This document shows positions 42,779 to 52,492 of a stretch of DNA of 64,000 bases, in pieces. A program made the position numbers and the translations under genes. Under the pieces are notes generated by a model that searched no databases, had not been told where the DNA came from, and was given only the letters and a program-made list of their open reading frames with translations. How positions within the stretch are numbered: position 1 is the first letter of the stretch; the number at the start of each line of letters is the position of its first letter. Source of the stretch: Desulfovibrio sp. ZJ369 (GTDB lineage Bacteria; Desulfobacterota; Desulfovibrionia; Desulfovibrionales; Desulfovibrionaceae); contig NZ_JAAKEI010000014.1 of NCBI RefSeq assembly GCF_011039085.1, positions 1 to 64,000 on the forward strand, written 5' to 3'.

Positions 42779-43102
42779 ATGGCTGAACAGGTAACTGACG
42801 CTACCTTTGAAAATGTCGTGCTCAAGTCCGAGCTGCCGGTTCTTCTCGACTTCTGGGCTCCCTGGTGCGGCCCCTGCCGCGCGGTGGGTCCGATCATTGA
42901 TGAGCTTTCCAAAGAATACGACGGCAAGGTCCGCATTGTGAAGATGAATGTTGATGAAAATCCCGCCACGCCTACTAAATTCGGCATTCGCGCCATTCCC
43001 ACTTTGGTGTTGTTTAAAAACGGTGAAACGGTGGAACAAATCACCGGCGCCGTCACCAAGGCGGCCATGAAAGAATTGCTTGATTCAAAGGCCCTGGCAT
43101 GA
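42779..43102 (+). CDS. trxA: Thioredoxin
   Basis: A 107-residue canonical thioredoxin: FWAPWCGPC with Cys30 and Cys33, the cis-proline loop AIPTLVLF, and the buried aspartate at DFW. It overlaps the reductase gene by 4 bp, giving a complete thioredoxin couple under one promoter. Confidence 0.97.
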   Translation: MAEQVTDATFENVVLKSELPVLLDFWAPWCGPCRAVGPIIDELSKEYDGKVRIVKMNVDENPATPTKFGIRAIPTLVLFKNGETVEQITGAVTKAAMKELLDSKALA

Positions 43103-44025
43103 AGGTATTTGACGCCGTTGTCATTGGCAGCGGGCCTGCCGGCATTACGGCTGCTTTATATCTTGCGCGCTCCGGCTGCTCCGTGCTCCTGTTTGAGCAA
43201 CTGAGCCCCGGAGGGCAGGTGCTTTCAACGGAATCCCTTGAGAATTACCCCGGCTACCCCAAAGGCATCAAGGGGTATGAGCTGGCGGATCTCTTTGCCG
43301 CCCATCTGGACGGCCTTGACATTGAACGGCCCACCGGTGCCGTGGAATCCGTTTCCGGCACGGCGGGCCAGTTCAATGTGCGCGCCAGCGGCGAGGTATA
43401 TGCCTGCAAAACCGTCCTGGTCTGCTCCGGCGCGCGTCATCGTCCCTTGGGCCTTGAAAATGAAGACAGGTTGATCGGGCATGGCGTTTCGTACTGCGCT
43501 CTCTGCGACGGAAATTTTTTTCGGGATCAGGCCGTGGCTGTCGTCGGTGGGGGCAACGCGGCTTTGGAGGAATCTCTGTACCTCTCCAACATTGCGGACA
43601 AAGTATATCTGATTCATCGACGCGAGGGATTCAGGGGCCTTAAAGTCTATCTTGACAGGCTGGAAGGCATGCCGGAGAAGGTCGAAATTCTGCGGAACAC
43701 CATTATTACTCGCCTGAACGGCGATACCGAGCTGACCGGCCTCACTCTTCAGAATGTTCAAACCGGTGAAGAGAGGCAGTTGCCCCTTGATGGCCTTTTT
43801 ATCTATGTGGGCCTCACGCCTGCCACGGAATTTCTGCCCGATGCGCTGGAACGGGATGCCCAGGGCTTTCTTGTGACGGATACGGAAATGCGTACCAATA
43901 TTCCCGGCATATTCGCAGCGGGCGATATCCGCTCAAAACTTTGCCGACAGGTTATTACCGCCGCGGGCGATGGGGCAACAGCGGCCCAGGCGGCCTTTAT
44001 CTTTTTGGAGCAGCTTCATCCCTGA
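43099..44025 (+). CDS. trxB: Thioredoxin reductase
   Basis: A 308-residue FAD enzyme with FAD motif [15 protein letters not shown], redox pair Cys133/Cys136 in [12 protein letters not shown]-binding GGGNAALEE, and the late FAAGDIRS. The NADPH loop ends in [10 protein letters not shown], where HRRE-type basic residues favour NADPH. Translationally coupled to trxA. Confidence 0.96.
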   Translation: MKVFDAVVIGSGPAGITAALYLARSGCSVLLFEQLSPGGQVLSTESLENYPGYPKGIKGYELADLFAAHLDGLDIERPTGAVESVSGTAGQFNVRASGEVYACKTVLVCSGARHRPLGLENEDRLIGHGVSYCALCDGNFFRDQAVAVVGGGNAALEESLYLSNIADKVYLIHRREGFRGLKVYLDRLEGMPEKVEILRNTIITRLNGDTELTGLTLQNVQTGEERQLPLDGLFIYVGLTPATEFLPDALERDAQGFLVTDTEMRTNIPGIFAAGDIRSKLCRQVITAAGDGATAAQAAFIFLEQLHP

Positions 44026-44249
44026 GCGGAGTGCGTTTACCTGATACGTTTGGATATAATCGGCGGCCTGAGCGGCTTTTGCGCCTCTCAGCCGCACTGG
44101 CCTCTGCGGCATCCAGGCCACATCGCGTGTCGGCGCTCAAAAGACCGGCATCGGCGTGGGAAGAGCCGCGAGAGCCTTCGCGGTTTTGGCTCGCAGGATC
44201 GCGTCAGCGATTTTGCATTCAATCTGTTTTGTCTTTTTGGAACAGCTCC

Positions 44250-44981
44250 ATGCATAAAAAACTGCTTCGCTCGCTCCTGCTTGTCATCAGCATGTTCGCG
44301 GTTTCCGGTTGCGGCATTATCGACATGATTTATCTGCCGCCTGCTGAAGATACCGCGCAAGAGATTTTTGAAGCCGGCAATGACGCCATGAGCGAGAAGA
44401 ATTATGTGCGCGCCGTGGAGTTGTATAATAAGTTGCGTGATGCCTATCCTTTTAGCCCCTATACCATTGATGCCGAGCTTTCCCTTGGCGACGCCTACTT
44501 TTTGGATGAAGAGTATGAGCTGGCCGCTGAAAGCTATAAAGATTTCGAGTCGCTGCATCCTCGTCACGAAGCTATTCCCTATGTGCTTTATCAGACGGGC
44601 ATGTCTCTCTTGAAACAATTCCGCTCCATTGACAGGGCCACGACGGGCTTGCAGGAAGCCTATGATTATTTCAACCGCCTGCGCCAGACCTATCCGGATT
44701 CTCCGTATGCCAAGAGCGCGGAAGAACATATGCTCACCTGCCGCAAACTGATGGCTGAGCATGAGCTGTACATAGCTGACGTGTTCTGGCACATGAAAAA
44801 ATACGGCCCGGCCTGGCGGCGCTATGAGTTTATCGTGGAAAACTTTAAAGATGTGCCGGAAGTTGCGGATCACGCCAAAGAAAAAGGTCTTGCCTCGTAT
44901 CATTATTACCGTGAAGAGCAAGGGGCCCAAGTGCGTGAAAAGCGGCAGGGTACCTGGCGGCAGTGGTTTACCTGGCTGTAA
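44250..44981 (+). CDS. bamD: Outer-membrane assembly lipoprotein BamD
   Basis: 243 residues with a lipoprotein signal ([15 protein letters not shown], cysteine about 21) and a TPR-type body: [39 protein letters not shown], and [13 protein letters not shown]. Length and layout fit BamD/ComL of the BAM complex. ATG at 44250; the preceding 224 bp after trxB have no clear gene. Confidence 0.88.
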   Translation: MHKKLLRSLLLVISMFAVSGCGIIDMIYLPPAEDTAQEIFEAGNDAMSEKNYVRAVELYNKLRDAYPFSPYTIDAELSLGDAYFLDEEYELAAESYKDFESLHPRHEAIPYVLYQTGMSLLKQFRSIDRATTGLQEAYDYFNRLRQTYPDSPYAKSAEEHMLTCRKLMAEHELYIADVFWHMKKYGPAWRRYEFIVENFKDVPEVADHAKEKGLASYHYYREEQGAQVREKRQGTWRQWFTWL

Positions 44982-45153
44982 TTCCGACATATGAGCGCAG
45001 AGACTGTCTCCAGGACCTGCTGACACGACGTTTTGGCTTTGGCCGCAGGCGAGCTCGGCGAGCCGTACGGAGAAAAACAGCACTTGGCTTGCGCTGAGCT
45101 TTGCCTAAAGAAACCGCTGTGGGTATCCGTATGCCGCTGCCGCGGCGACGGCC

Positions 45154-45189
45154 AGAGCGTTTTGCTAATGAAATTAGCTAAACGCTCTA
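45154..45189. repeat. Palindromic repeat C
   Basis: AGAGCGTTTTGCTAATGAAA followed by TTAGCTAAACGCTCTA, an 11-13 bp stem. It sits in the 887-bp gap between bamD and the CDF gene, which otherwise holds elements B and A. Confidence 0.65.
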
Positions 45190-45224
45190 AACGCGCGACT
45201 GTGCTCCAGCCGCTGAGATTTTTC

Positions 45225-45374
45225 TAGAGCATTTTGCTTTTGAAATTATTCAATTTCAAAAGCGGCGCTGCCATCATTTCGCCTGAAAAGCGTGGTTTTC
45301 AGGCTCATTCGGCGCGGGCGTCCGCTCCCGCGGCCGCCAGAGCGGTTTGCTGTTTTCAACAGCAAACCGCTCTA
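45225..45374 (+). repeat. Element B copy 3 (150 bp), chained to element A
   Basis: TAGAGCATTTTGC...CCGCTCTA with the same internal blocks as the 38460 copy but without its 34-bp insertion. Its final TA is the first TA of the adjacent element A. Confidence 0.85.
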
Positions 45375-45513
45375 GAGCATTTTCTTTTTGAAAATGCTCT
45401 GCTGACGCGAAAGCGGCAGCCGCCGCAACGCGGCGTACATTCAGGCGAAAAACGCGGTTTTCGCCTGAATGCCACCTTTGACTTTCATAAAAAGTCAAAG
45501 GTAATCTGCTCTA
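45373..45513 (-). repeat. Element A copy 5 (141 bp, inverted orientation)
   Basis: TAGAGCA at 45373, TGCTCTA at 45513, exactly 141 bp, in the orientation of the 13874 copy. It abuts element B through a shared TA. Confidence 0.9.
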
Positions 45514-45868
45514 AGTTCCGATGTTTGCAGTCTCTGTCGATGCAGTCGCTTTCCAGGTTCGCAACCCGCGACAAGAGCTTCACAGCGGCTGTGCAAAATC
45601 TGACCTTTGTGCTTGCTCGCAGCCTGCAACGAACCGCATATATCGATTTCTTCCGGGCAGGGCTGTGGCCTGTGGTTGACTGTGGAATAGCGCGTGAACC
45701 CGCACAGAATTTCAACGTAGAACTTTTCAGGGATGCAGGGCGCACCCTCCGGATGCAGCCGGCGCCCAAAATGCTTATCAGCGCCGCTGAAAACCGGGAT
45801 ATACAAGGTTGAAATAAGTTCTGGGCCTCTTCCGGGGCTTTTTTACTTGGACTCGCGGGAGAAAGCCC
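45514..45868. other. Leader region of the CDF gene, no gene seen
   Basis: 355 bp without a convincing gene. A short stem GGGCCTC/GGGGCTT followed by six T (about 45823-45844) sits 25 bp before the start codon and may be an attenuator or a terminator. No zinc- or cobalt-responsive element is recognised. Confidence 0.35.
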
Positions 45869-47332
45869 ATGACGGTTCCTGACGCCACAACTGAAAAGCA
45901 CAGGGCAGCACTTGCTTCGCTGGTCGCCGCTTTTGCCTTGACCGCGCTCAAGCTGGCAGTCGGCTTGCACACCAACAGTCTGGGCATTCTCTCCGAAGCC
46001 TTGCACAGCGGCCTTGATCTGCTTGCCGCAGGCATGACCCTGATGGCAGTGCGGATTTCAGCGCTGCCGCCGGACAGCTGTCACCCCTACGGTCACGGCA
46101 AGATCGAAAATCTTTCCGCGCTGGGCGAGACTCTCCTGTTGTTTTTGACCTGTATTTGGGTGGTTTACGAAGGCGTGCAACGCCTGATGGAGGGGGCCAG
46201 TCCGGTGACGCCTTCCCTGTGGGGCGTTGGCGTCATGGCGATCTCCGTGGCCGTTGACGTCAACCGCGTGCGTATTTTGCGACGTGTTGCCCGGCAGTAT
46301 AAAAGTCAGGCCCTGGAAGCTGATGCCCTGCACTTTTCCACGGATATTCTTTCTTCCGCGGTGGTTCTGGTGGGCGTGCTGGCCGTTTGGCTGGCGTCAG
46401 CCCTGCAATTGCCCGATCCGCTGTACAGGGTGCTGGCCCAGGCCGATACGGTGGCGGCCTTGCTGGTGGCTCTGATTATTTTCCGGGCCAGCCTGAGCAT
46501 GGCCTGCGCAGCCGTTAACGCGCTCATGGATTCGGGCTCCGCGAAAGAGCAAAAAGACGTGGTCGCCGCCGTCAAACAGGTTCCGGGCATAACCGCGGTG
46601 CGCCGCGTGCGTTTGCGCAGCAGCGGGCCGCAAAGCTTTGTAGAACTGACCGTGGGAGTGGCCCCGGGCATCCGCGTCAGTGACGGGCACAGACTGGCCC
46701 ATGAGGCGGAACAGGCCGTGGCAGCGGTTTTGCCGGGATCGGACGTGAGCGTGCATGTGGAACCGTTGAGCAACGGCTCACAGCAGAGCGACAATCCTTT
46801 TGTCCTGGTGCAGCTCATCGCCTCGGAACACGGTTTGGCGACGCATAATGTGCATGTGCTGCGCGGCGGCGAATGCGATCATATTGAGCTGCATGTGGAA
46901 CTGCCCGGCCTATTGCCCTTTGCCAAAGGGTATGAGCGCGTACAGGCTTTTGAGCAGGATTTGCGCCGCGCTCTGCCGGGCGTGGAGATCGTGAGCCATA
47001 TGGAGCCTGAAGGCGCAGCCAGCGTGCTGTGCGCCGGGGCCGCTGTTTCCGTGCCTTTCTCCGGGCTGGCCTGGGAGCAGGTTCAATCCATTGTGGACGG
47101 CGAGCCCCTGGCTGACAATCCGCATAAATTTTCCATATATGAATTGCCGGAACAGGGCGTCTGCATTTCTTTTCATTGCAATATCGACGGCACGTTGAGC
47201 GTCCAGGAGGCGCATACTGTCTGCCTCAGGCTGGAAAAGCAGCTCCGCGCCGCAGTGCCGTTTCTGGCACGAATTATCGTGCACATGGAGCCGCGGCAAG
47301 CTGCGGCGGGCAAGGAAGAGGCAGTCCGCTGA
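45869..47332 (+). CDS. Cation diffusion facilitator with three C-terminal modules
   Basis: 487 residues. The N-terminal six-helix CDF domain has the metal site HxxxD in SEALHSGLDLL and ALHFSTDILSS, plus HPYGHGKIENL. After it come three ferredoxin-like modules, each ending in a near-identical tag: VHVEP (295-299), SHMEP (376-380), VHMEP (471-475). Normal CDF proteins have one such cytoplasmic domain and about 300 residues. The extra two may be sensory. Metal not assignable from sequence; Zn/Fe/Mn are family substrates. Confidence 0.88.
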   Translation: MTVPDATTEKHRAALASLVAAFALTALKLAVGLHTNSLGILSEALHSGLDLLAAGMTLMAVRISALPPDSCHPYGHGKIENLSALGETLLLFLTCIWVVYEGVQRLMEGASPVTPSLWGVGVMAISVAVDVNRVRILRRVARQYKSQALEADALHFSTDILSSAVVLVGVLAVWLASALQLPDPLYRVLAQADTVAALLVALIIFRASLSMACAAVNALMDSGSAKEQKDVVAAVKQVPGITAVRRVRLRSSGPQSFVELTVGVAPGIRVSDGHRLAHEAEQAVAAVLPGSDVSVHVEPLSNGSQQSDNPFVLVQLIASEHGLATHNVHVLRGGECDHIELHVELPGLLPFAKGYERVQAFEQDLRRALPGVEIVSHMEPEGAASVLCAGAAVSVPFSGLAWEQVQSIVDGEPLADNPHKFSIYELPEQGVCISFHCNIDGTLSVQEAHTVCLRLEKQLRAAVPFLARIIVHMEPRQAAAGKEEAVR

Positions 47333-47335
47333 AGG

Positions 47336-47968
47336 TTAGTTTTCTTCCGGCTTTTTTTCGCTTGCCGGAGTGCTTTGCCACGCTTCAGGTTCCGCTTCCG
47401 CAGCAACGGCCAATGCCCGCCAGAGTTGCTCCATGCCCAGGCGGCTTTCGGCCGAAGTCACCACGGGCCTTACGCCCAGCAGATTCTGCCATTGCTTTTG
47501 CCGCAAGGCGCGTTCCTGCTGCTTGCATTTATCAGCCTTGGTCAGAACAGGCAGCAGGGGCAGGCGGCACTGGCGGGCAAACGAGGCCAGCTCCAGATCT
47601 ATTTTCTGCGGCGGCAGACGGCAGTCCAACAAGAGAACAAGAGCCCTGAGCTTCTTGCAGTCCGCCAGATAGTGTTCCAACAGGCGCGCCCATTTCTGCC
47701 GCTCCGTATGGCTTGCGCGGGCATAGCCGTAGCCCGGAAGATCCACAAGATAGAAGTCATAGGGCTCCACCTTGTAGAAGTTGACGGATCGCGTCTTGCC
47801 GGGCGTTGAGCTGACTTTGGCCAGTTTTTTTCGTCCGGCGAGCGCGTTGATCAGTGATGACTTGCCCACATTGGAGCGCCCTGCAAGGGCAAGCTGCGGC
47901 TCTGGTCGGGAAATCAGCTGATCCAATGTATAGGCCGTGGTTTCCAGCGTGAGACTGACGGTGATCAT
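47336..47968 (-). CDS. engB: Ribosome-biogenesis GTPase EngB/YsxC
   Basis: 210 residues: P-loop GRSNVGKS (30-37), G2 TPGKTR, G3 DLPGYGYA, G4 TKAD, G5 TSA. Required for large-subunit assembly in many bacteria. Convergent with the CDF gene, with a 3-bp gap. The last 25 residues are a basic/acidic tail of no known role. Confidence 0.95.
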   Translation of the reverse strand: MITVSLTLETTAYTLDQLISRPEPQLALAGRSNVGKSSLINALAGRKKLAKVSSTPGKTRSVNFYKVEPYDFYLVDLPGYGYARASHTERQKWARLLEHYLADCKKLRALVLLLDCRLPPQKIDLELASFARQCRLPLLPVLTKADKCKQQERALRQKQWQNLLGVRPVVTSAESRLGMEQLWRALAVAAEAEPEAWQSTPASEKKPEEN

Positions 47969-47999
47969 AAAACCTCATGTTTTACTTTATTATTATATC

Positions 48000-48028
48000 T
48001 TGACAACAAGGCGCTTTTCATCGAATAT
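48000..48028 (+). promoter_or_regulatory. Candidate promoter of efp
   Basis: TTGACA at 48000-48005, 17 bp, then GAATAT (48023-48028), a poor -10. About 130 bp before the efp start. Confidence 0.35.
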
Positions 48029-48158
48029 TTTTAATTCAGGATTCTGCTCTCACATAACCTAACTTTCGGCGCAGAGTAGCCGCTCCAGCCTTGTTTGGCA
48101 AATGAAGGGCGAGCTTTTCGGCCACTACCGGGCATGCGGCTTCATGCAGGAGGAAAGC

Positions 48159-48716
48159 ATGTATTCAACCACCGATTTTCGCAAGGGCCTTAAGATAGAA
48201 GTGGAAGGCACGCCTTACGAAATAGTGGATTTTCAGCATTTCAAGCCCGGCAAAGGCGGCGCCATGGTCCGCACCAAGCTGCGCAATATTCTGACGGGGC
48301 GTATGCAGGACATAACATTCCGTTCCGGCGACAAGGTGGGGAAGCCGGATCTGGAAACGCGCGACATGCAGTTTCTTTATCGTCAGGATGACGAACTTAT
48401 TTTCATGGACATGACGACCTACGAGCAGTTGCAGATGGCCGTCGCTTCCACCGGCGGCAAAGAGGGCTTTCTCAAAGACGGGCAGGAGTGCCGCGTGCTG
48501 CTTTACAAAAGCTCTCCTTTGGATATTGATATCCCGCTGACCCTGGTGCTGGAAGTCACGGAAACCGAACCGGGCGTCAAGGGCGATACGGTGAGCAACG
48601 TCACCAAACCGGCCAAGCTTGAAACCGGCCTCATGGTCCAGGTACCCATCTTTGTCAATACCGGCGACAGAATCAAAGTGGACACGCGCACCAAGGAGTA
48701 TTTGGGCAGGGAATGA
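48159..48716 (+). CDS. efp: Elongation factor P
   Basis: A 185-residue three-domain EF-P that relieves stalling at polyproline stretches. The loop carrying the modifiable residue is KPGKGGA with Lys32, implying lysine modification; no modifying enzyme is in the window. Late motifs [12 protein letters not shown] and [16 protein letters not shown] are diagnostic. ATG at 48159 has AGGAGG seven bases upstream. Confidence 0.96.
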   Translation: MYSTTDFRKGLKIEVEGTPYEIVDFQHFKPGKGGAMVRTKLRNILTGRMQDITFRSGDKVGKPDLETRDMQFLYRQDDELIFMDMTTYEQLQMAVASTGGKEGFLKDGQECRVLLYKSSPLDIDIPLTLVLEVTETEPGVKGDTVSNVTKPAKLETGLMVQVPIFVNTGDRIKVDTRTKEYLGRE

Positions 48717-48965
48717 GAGCACGCGTTTGCAGCATGGCAGTTCCTGTGACTTGCTGCCTCGATATGTTCCCGGCTTCCCCCGGCATGCTGAGGATCAAAT
48801 GCGCGAGCCAGTGCGCAGGGAATGGGCTTCGCTCCTCCGGATACGGCGTCCGAACAAGCCGGGGCTTGAGCAGGGAAGGGGGCAGTATGGTTTCAGTTCG
48901 TGCTGTGCGCCGCGCCCCTTTCTTTCTCTTCCCAGGGGCGGCTTTGGGGATTTGTTTTTTGTCGG
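48717..48965. other. Gap between efp and ftsK
   Basis: Open frames exist on both strands but none shows protein features. Conserved FtsK sequence begins only near 49150. No promoter or RNA is recognised. Confidence 0.35.
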
Positions 48966-51539
48966 ATGCCGCTGCTCACCCCCCTGTTCAATCCGCAATG
49001 CAGGGAGTGCAACGGTCGGCTTTGCTGCCTTTGTCCTCGCTTGTCGGCAAAAAACAGCGGGCAGGGAAAGCAGAGCCCGGCGTTTTTATCCACTTTCGAA
49101 CGGAGCAGGCAGCAACCCCTTTGCTCTGTCCGGGAGGTTAGTCTTACGGACGCCCATAAATTCGGCCGGGAGCTGTTCGGCCTTTTTCTTCTCTTCTGGG
49201 CTTTGCTTTTGCTGCTCAGCCTGCTCAGCTTTGACGCCAATGATCCAAGCTTTAATCATGTAGTCAGCGGACATGCGGATGTGCAGAACAAGGCAGGCCT
49301 GTTCGGCGCTTACGCGGCAGGTTTTCTCAATGATGTTTTCGGGGTGGCCGCCTTGCTCTGGCCGCTGGTTTTCGGAGCGCTGGGGGCCGCCTATGTCTCC
49401 CCGGCCTACGCAATGCACTGGTGGCGTTGGTGCGGTTTTTTTCTCCTGACTGTCTGTCTGCTTGTCATGGGCGCGGCCTGGGATATTTCTCTGGGCGATC
49501 TCTGGGGCGGCGGCATGGTAGGCAACGCCCTGCATACCAACGCCAGCCTTTATTTAAGCCCCGGCGGCTCTGCCTTGCTGTGGGTGTTTGTCCTGCTGGT
49601 CGGTCTGCAACTGGCTTGCAATATCTCCTGGTTCAGCCTGGCCGGGCGCTTCGGCCATTGGCTGAGCGCCAGGCTCACTGCTGAAAACGCGGCTGTGAGC
49701 GATCAGGAGGGGCGCAAAAAATGGCGCTTGCCCCCATTACGTTTGCCGCAATGGAGCTTTCTGACCCGCCTGGCCCAATGGCGGGATGCGCTCGGCGACA
49801 TCCGCCCCGCCGTCGATACCCTGCCCGAAGTCTATGAGGATGAAAAAAAAGCTGCGCCGCGCGCTCCAAAGGCAAAGCAAACACAGTCGGGTGAAGACAA
49901 TGACGAGCCTTTTGCCCAGACCGAGGATCTGGGCGACATGGCGGCGCATTCCGGGGATGAGGCTGCTCCGGAACCGATTGAAAACGAAGAGCAGGCTTCA
50001 GCCGCGCCCAGGCAGGAAATGCCGGTAGACGGCGGTGTTGAAAAGGAGCAGCGTGATGCGAAAAAACCGGTATGGGAGAAACTGATTTCCGCTGCCATGG
50101 GCAAAAAGGTCCCTGTGCCGTTGCCGGGCCTGGAACTGCTTGCGCCGCCCGCCAAAGCGCCGCACGGTCAAGGCCGTGAAGATCGCGAAGGCAAAGGCAG
50201 GACCCTGATGGCCTGCCTTAAGGATTTTGACATTCAGGGCGAGCTGGTGCGGATCACGCCGGGGCCGGTGGTGACCATGTATGAGGTGCGCCCGGCTCCG
50301 GGCATCCGGGTAAGCCGCATCGCCAACCTGAGCGACGATCTTGCCCTGGCCCTGAAGGCCATGGCCGTGCGCATTCAAGCGCCCATTCCCGGCTCGGACA
50401 CAGTGGGGATTGAAATACCCAATGACAATCGGGAAATTGTCAACTTCAGGGAACTGGCCGCCTGTGAGGCTTTTCGCAAGGGCTGCGGCCCGTTGACCAT
50501 GATTCTGGGCAAGGATATTGCAGGCAAACCCTTTATGGCCGATCTCACCCGCATGCCGCATTTGCTGGTGGCCGGAGCCACGGGCGCGGGCAAGAGCGTC
50601 TGCCTGAACGGTATTCTGATCAGCCTGCTCTATCGGACGCAGCCGGAAGATATGCAGCTTTTGCTGATTGATCCCAAGCGCATAGAAATGGCGGTCTATG
50701 CCGATGAGCCGCATCTGGTGCATCCTGTGGTCACGGAAATGAACGAGGCCAAAAATGCGCTGGATTGGGCGGTGCACGAAATGGACCGCCGCTATGAAGC
50801 CATGGCGCGTCTTGGCGTGCGCAATGTGGCAGGCTTCAATCAGAAGCTGGCGGCCTTTAAAAATGATCTGCCGCCCGACTTTGCGGATCTGGAACCCTTG
50901 CCCTATCTGGTCATTGTCATTGACGAACTGGCGGATCTGATGATGACCGCGGCCCGCGAAGTGGAAACCAGCATCGTGCGCCTGGCCCAGTTGGCGCGCG
51001 CCGCCGGCATTCACTTGATTCTGGCCACGCAGCGCCCCAGCGTGGATGTGGTCACTGGCCTGATCAAGGCCAATTTCCCCTGCCGCATTTCTTTTCAGGT
51101 CACATCCAAACATGATTCGCGCACCATTTTGGATCAGGTCGGCGCCGAGCACCTGCTGGGCAGGGGAGATATGCTGTTCAAGCCCAGCGGCGGCCGTTTG
51201 CAGCGTTTGCACGGTCCTTTTTTGAGCGACGAGGAAGTGCAGGGCGTGGTGACGTACTGGAAGCGGCACTTGCGCCCCTCGTACAAAGTGGATTTTGCCG
51301 AGTGGGGAGTGGAAAGCAGCGGCGCGGGCCAGAGCAGCGGGGCCGGCGACGCTGCTCAGGATCCCCTGTATGCCGAAGTGCAGGCTTTTGTCAGCGAACA
51401 GGGCCGGGCTTCCATTTCTCTGGTACAGCGCCGCTTCAAAATCGGTTTCAACCGCGCCGCCCGCCTTGTGGAACAACTGGAACAAGACGGTATCATCGGC
51501 CCGGCCGACGGCAGCAAGCCGCGGCCCGTTGTCCGGTAG
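48966..51539 (+). CDS. ftsK: DNA translocase FtsK/SpoIIIE (start unresolved)
   Basis: Recognisable FtsK begins near 49150 with RELFGLFLLFWALLLLLSLL, the first of four membrane helices. An acidic linker (about 49800-50160) leads to the motor: Walker A GATGAGKS, Walker B YLVIVIDELADL, and ATQRPSVDVVTG. The C-terminal winged-helix gamma domain (ASISLVQRRFKIGFNRAARLV) would read KOPS. Between 48966 and 49150 the only in-frame starts are ATG 48966 and TTG 49041, neither with a ribosome site. A GGGAGG sits at 49131 but is followed by no usual start codon. A frameshift or a rare start is possible. Confidence 0.9.
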   Translation: MPLLTPLFNPQCRECNGRLCCLCPRLSAKNSGQGKQSPAFLSTFERSRQQPLCSVREVSLTDAHKFGRELFGLFLLFWALLLLLSLLSFDANDPSFNHVVSGHADVQNKAGLFGAYAAGFLNDVFGVAALLWPLVFGALGAAYVSPAYAMHWWRWCGFFLLTVCLLVMGAAWDISLGDLWGGGMVGNALHTNASLYLSPGGSALLWVFVLLVGLQLACNISWFSLAGRFGHWLSARLTAENAAVSDQEGRKKWRLPPLRLPQWSFLTRLAQWRDALGDIRPAVDTLPEVYEDEKKAAPRAPKAKQTQSGEDNDEPFAQTEDLGDMAAHSGDEAAPEPIENEEQASAAPRQEMPVDGGVEKEQRDAKKPVWEKLISAAMGKKVPVPLPGLELLAPPAKAPHGQGREDREGKGRTLMACLKDFDIQGELVRITPGPVVTMYEVRPAPGIRVSRIANLSDDLALALKAMAVRIQAPIPGSDTVGIEIPNDNREIVNFRELAACEAFRKGCGPLTMILGKDIAGKPFMADLTRMPHLLVAGATGAGKSVCLNGILISLLYRTQPEDMQLLLIDPKRIEMAVYADEPHLVHPVVTEMNEAKNALDWAVHEMDRRYEAMARLGVRNVAGFNQKLAAFKNDLPPDFADLEPLPYLVIVIDELADLMMTAAREVETSIVRLAQLARAAGIHLILATQRPSVDVVTGLIKANFPCRISFQVTSKHDSRTILDQVGAEHLLGRGDMLFKPSGGRLQRLHGPFLSDEEVQGVVTYWKRHLRPSYKVDFAEWGVESSGAGQSSGAGDAAQDPLYAEVQAFVSEQGRASISLVQRRFKIGFNRAARLVEQLEQDGIIGPADGSKPRPVVR

Positions 51540-51564
51540 GTTGCCGCTTTAGTGTGGAGGTATC

Positions 51565-52245
51565 ATGCGCAGTTTTTGCAAAATCAGCACTGCCGGAACA
51601 CTTTTTTGCGCCTTGCTCTGCGCGTCGGTCCCGGCCCTGGCGTCGGATCTGACCGGCCTCATTCAGCAACGGTATGAAAAATTGCAATCTTTTTCCGCCT
51701 CCTTTGAGCAAACCCTGACCCACAAGGAAAGCGGCTCCGTGGAAAAACGGCAAGGCACGCTCCTGTTTCAAAAGCCATTGCTGATCCGTTGGCAGACGGC
51801 CAAACCGCATGCCGAAACCCTGGTGGTGACGGCCAGGGAAATCTGGGATTATCTGCCGGATGAAGAGGTGGCGTACCGATACCCGCCCAGCCTGGCGCAG
51901 GATTCGCGCAGCATCATCCAGGTCATTACCGGGCAGGCGGTTTTGACCCAGGACTTTGAGGTCAAGGATGAGGGCCTGGAAAACGGACTTGCCAAATTGC
52001 GTCTTTATCCCAGGGAACCCGCGCCGCAAATGGTGGAAGCGCTGATCTGGGTGGAGCCGGGGAGCGGATATATCCGCCGGGCCAGTATTGTGGATTTTTA
52101 CGGCAACATCAATGACGTGCGTTTCACCGAGTTTAAACCGGATGCACGATCCAAAGCCTCTGATTTCAGCTTTACGCCGCCCAAAGGCGTGGAGGTTGAG
52201 GATCGCATTGATCAGGCAGTGCCGGAAAAAGAATTGTTCAAGTAA
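51565..52245 (+). CDS. lolA: Outer-membrane lipoprotein carrier LolA
   Basis: 226 residues with a cleavable signal peptide (TLFCALLCASVPALA) and the LolA fold pattern: QQRYEKLQSFSASFEQTL, KPLLIRWQTAKPH, VVTAREIWDYLPDEE. It carries lipoproteins across the periplasm from LolCDE to the outer membrane. It lies 25 bp after ftsK, probably one transcript. Confidence 0.93.
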   Translation: MRSFCKISTAGTLFCALLCASVPALASDLTGLIQQRYEKLQSFSASFEQTLTHKESGSVEKRQGTLLFQKPLLIRWQTAKPHAETLVVTAREIWDYLPDEEVAYRYPPSLAQDSRSIIQVITGQAVLTQDFEVKDEGLENGLAKLRLYPREPAPQMVEALIWVEPGSGYIRRASIVDFYGNINDVRFTEFKPDARSKASDFSFTPPKGVEVEDRIDQAVPEKELFK

Positions 52246-52274
52246 AGCGGGAAGTTTTTTCAGGCTGGGAAGAA

Positions 52275-52309
52275 TGAGCGTTTTGCTCATGAAATCAGCT
52301 CAACGCTCT
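52275..52309. repeat. Palindromic repeat C after lolA
   Basis: GAGCGTTTTGCTCATGAAA followed by TCAGCTCAACGCTC, hairpin-forming, 30 bp after the lolA stop. Confidence 0.6.
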
Positions 52310-52406
52310 GGCAGGGCAGATTCAAGGCGACGCTGCATTGGCTTTTCTGTCGCTTCATGGCGATAGAGGGCGCAACCGCCTGAAAAGGCCCCACAATTCG
52401 GGCAGT

Positions 52407-52462
52407 AAAAAAGGCATGGCCCGCCATGAAGTTTTACGTTCATGCGCGGGCCATGCCTTTTT
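52407..52462. terminator. Bidirectional intrinsic terminator between lolA and the convergent gene
   Basis: AAAAAAGGCATGGCCCGC pairs with GCGGGCCATGCCTTTTT around a 20-base partly self-complementary loop (CATGAA..TTCATG). A-run and T-run flank the stem, so it can end transcripts from both sides. Confidence 0.85.
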
Positions 52463-52492
52463 GCCAATCCCGATTGCAGATCCTGCTTCCGT

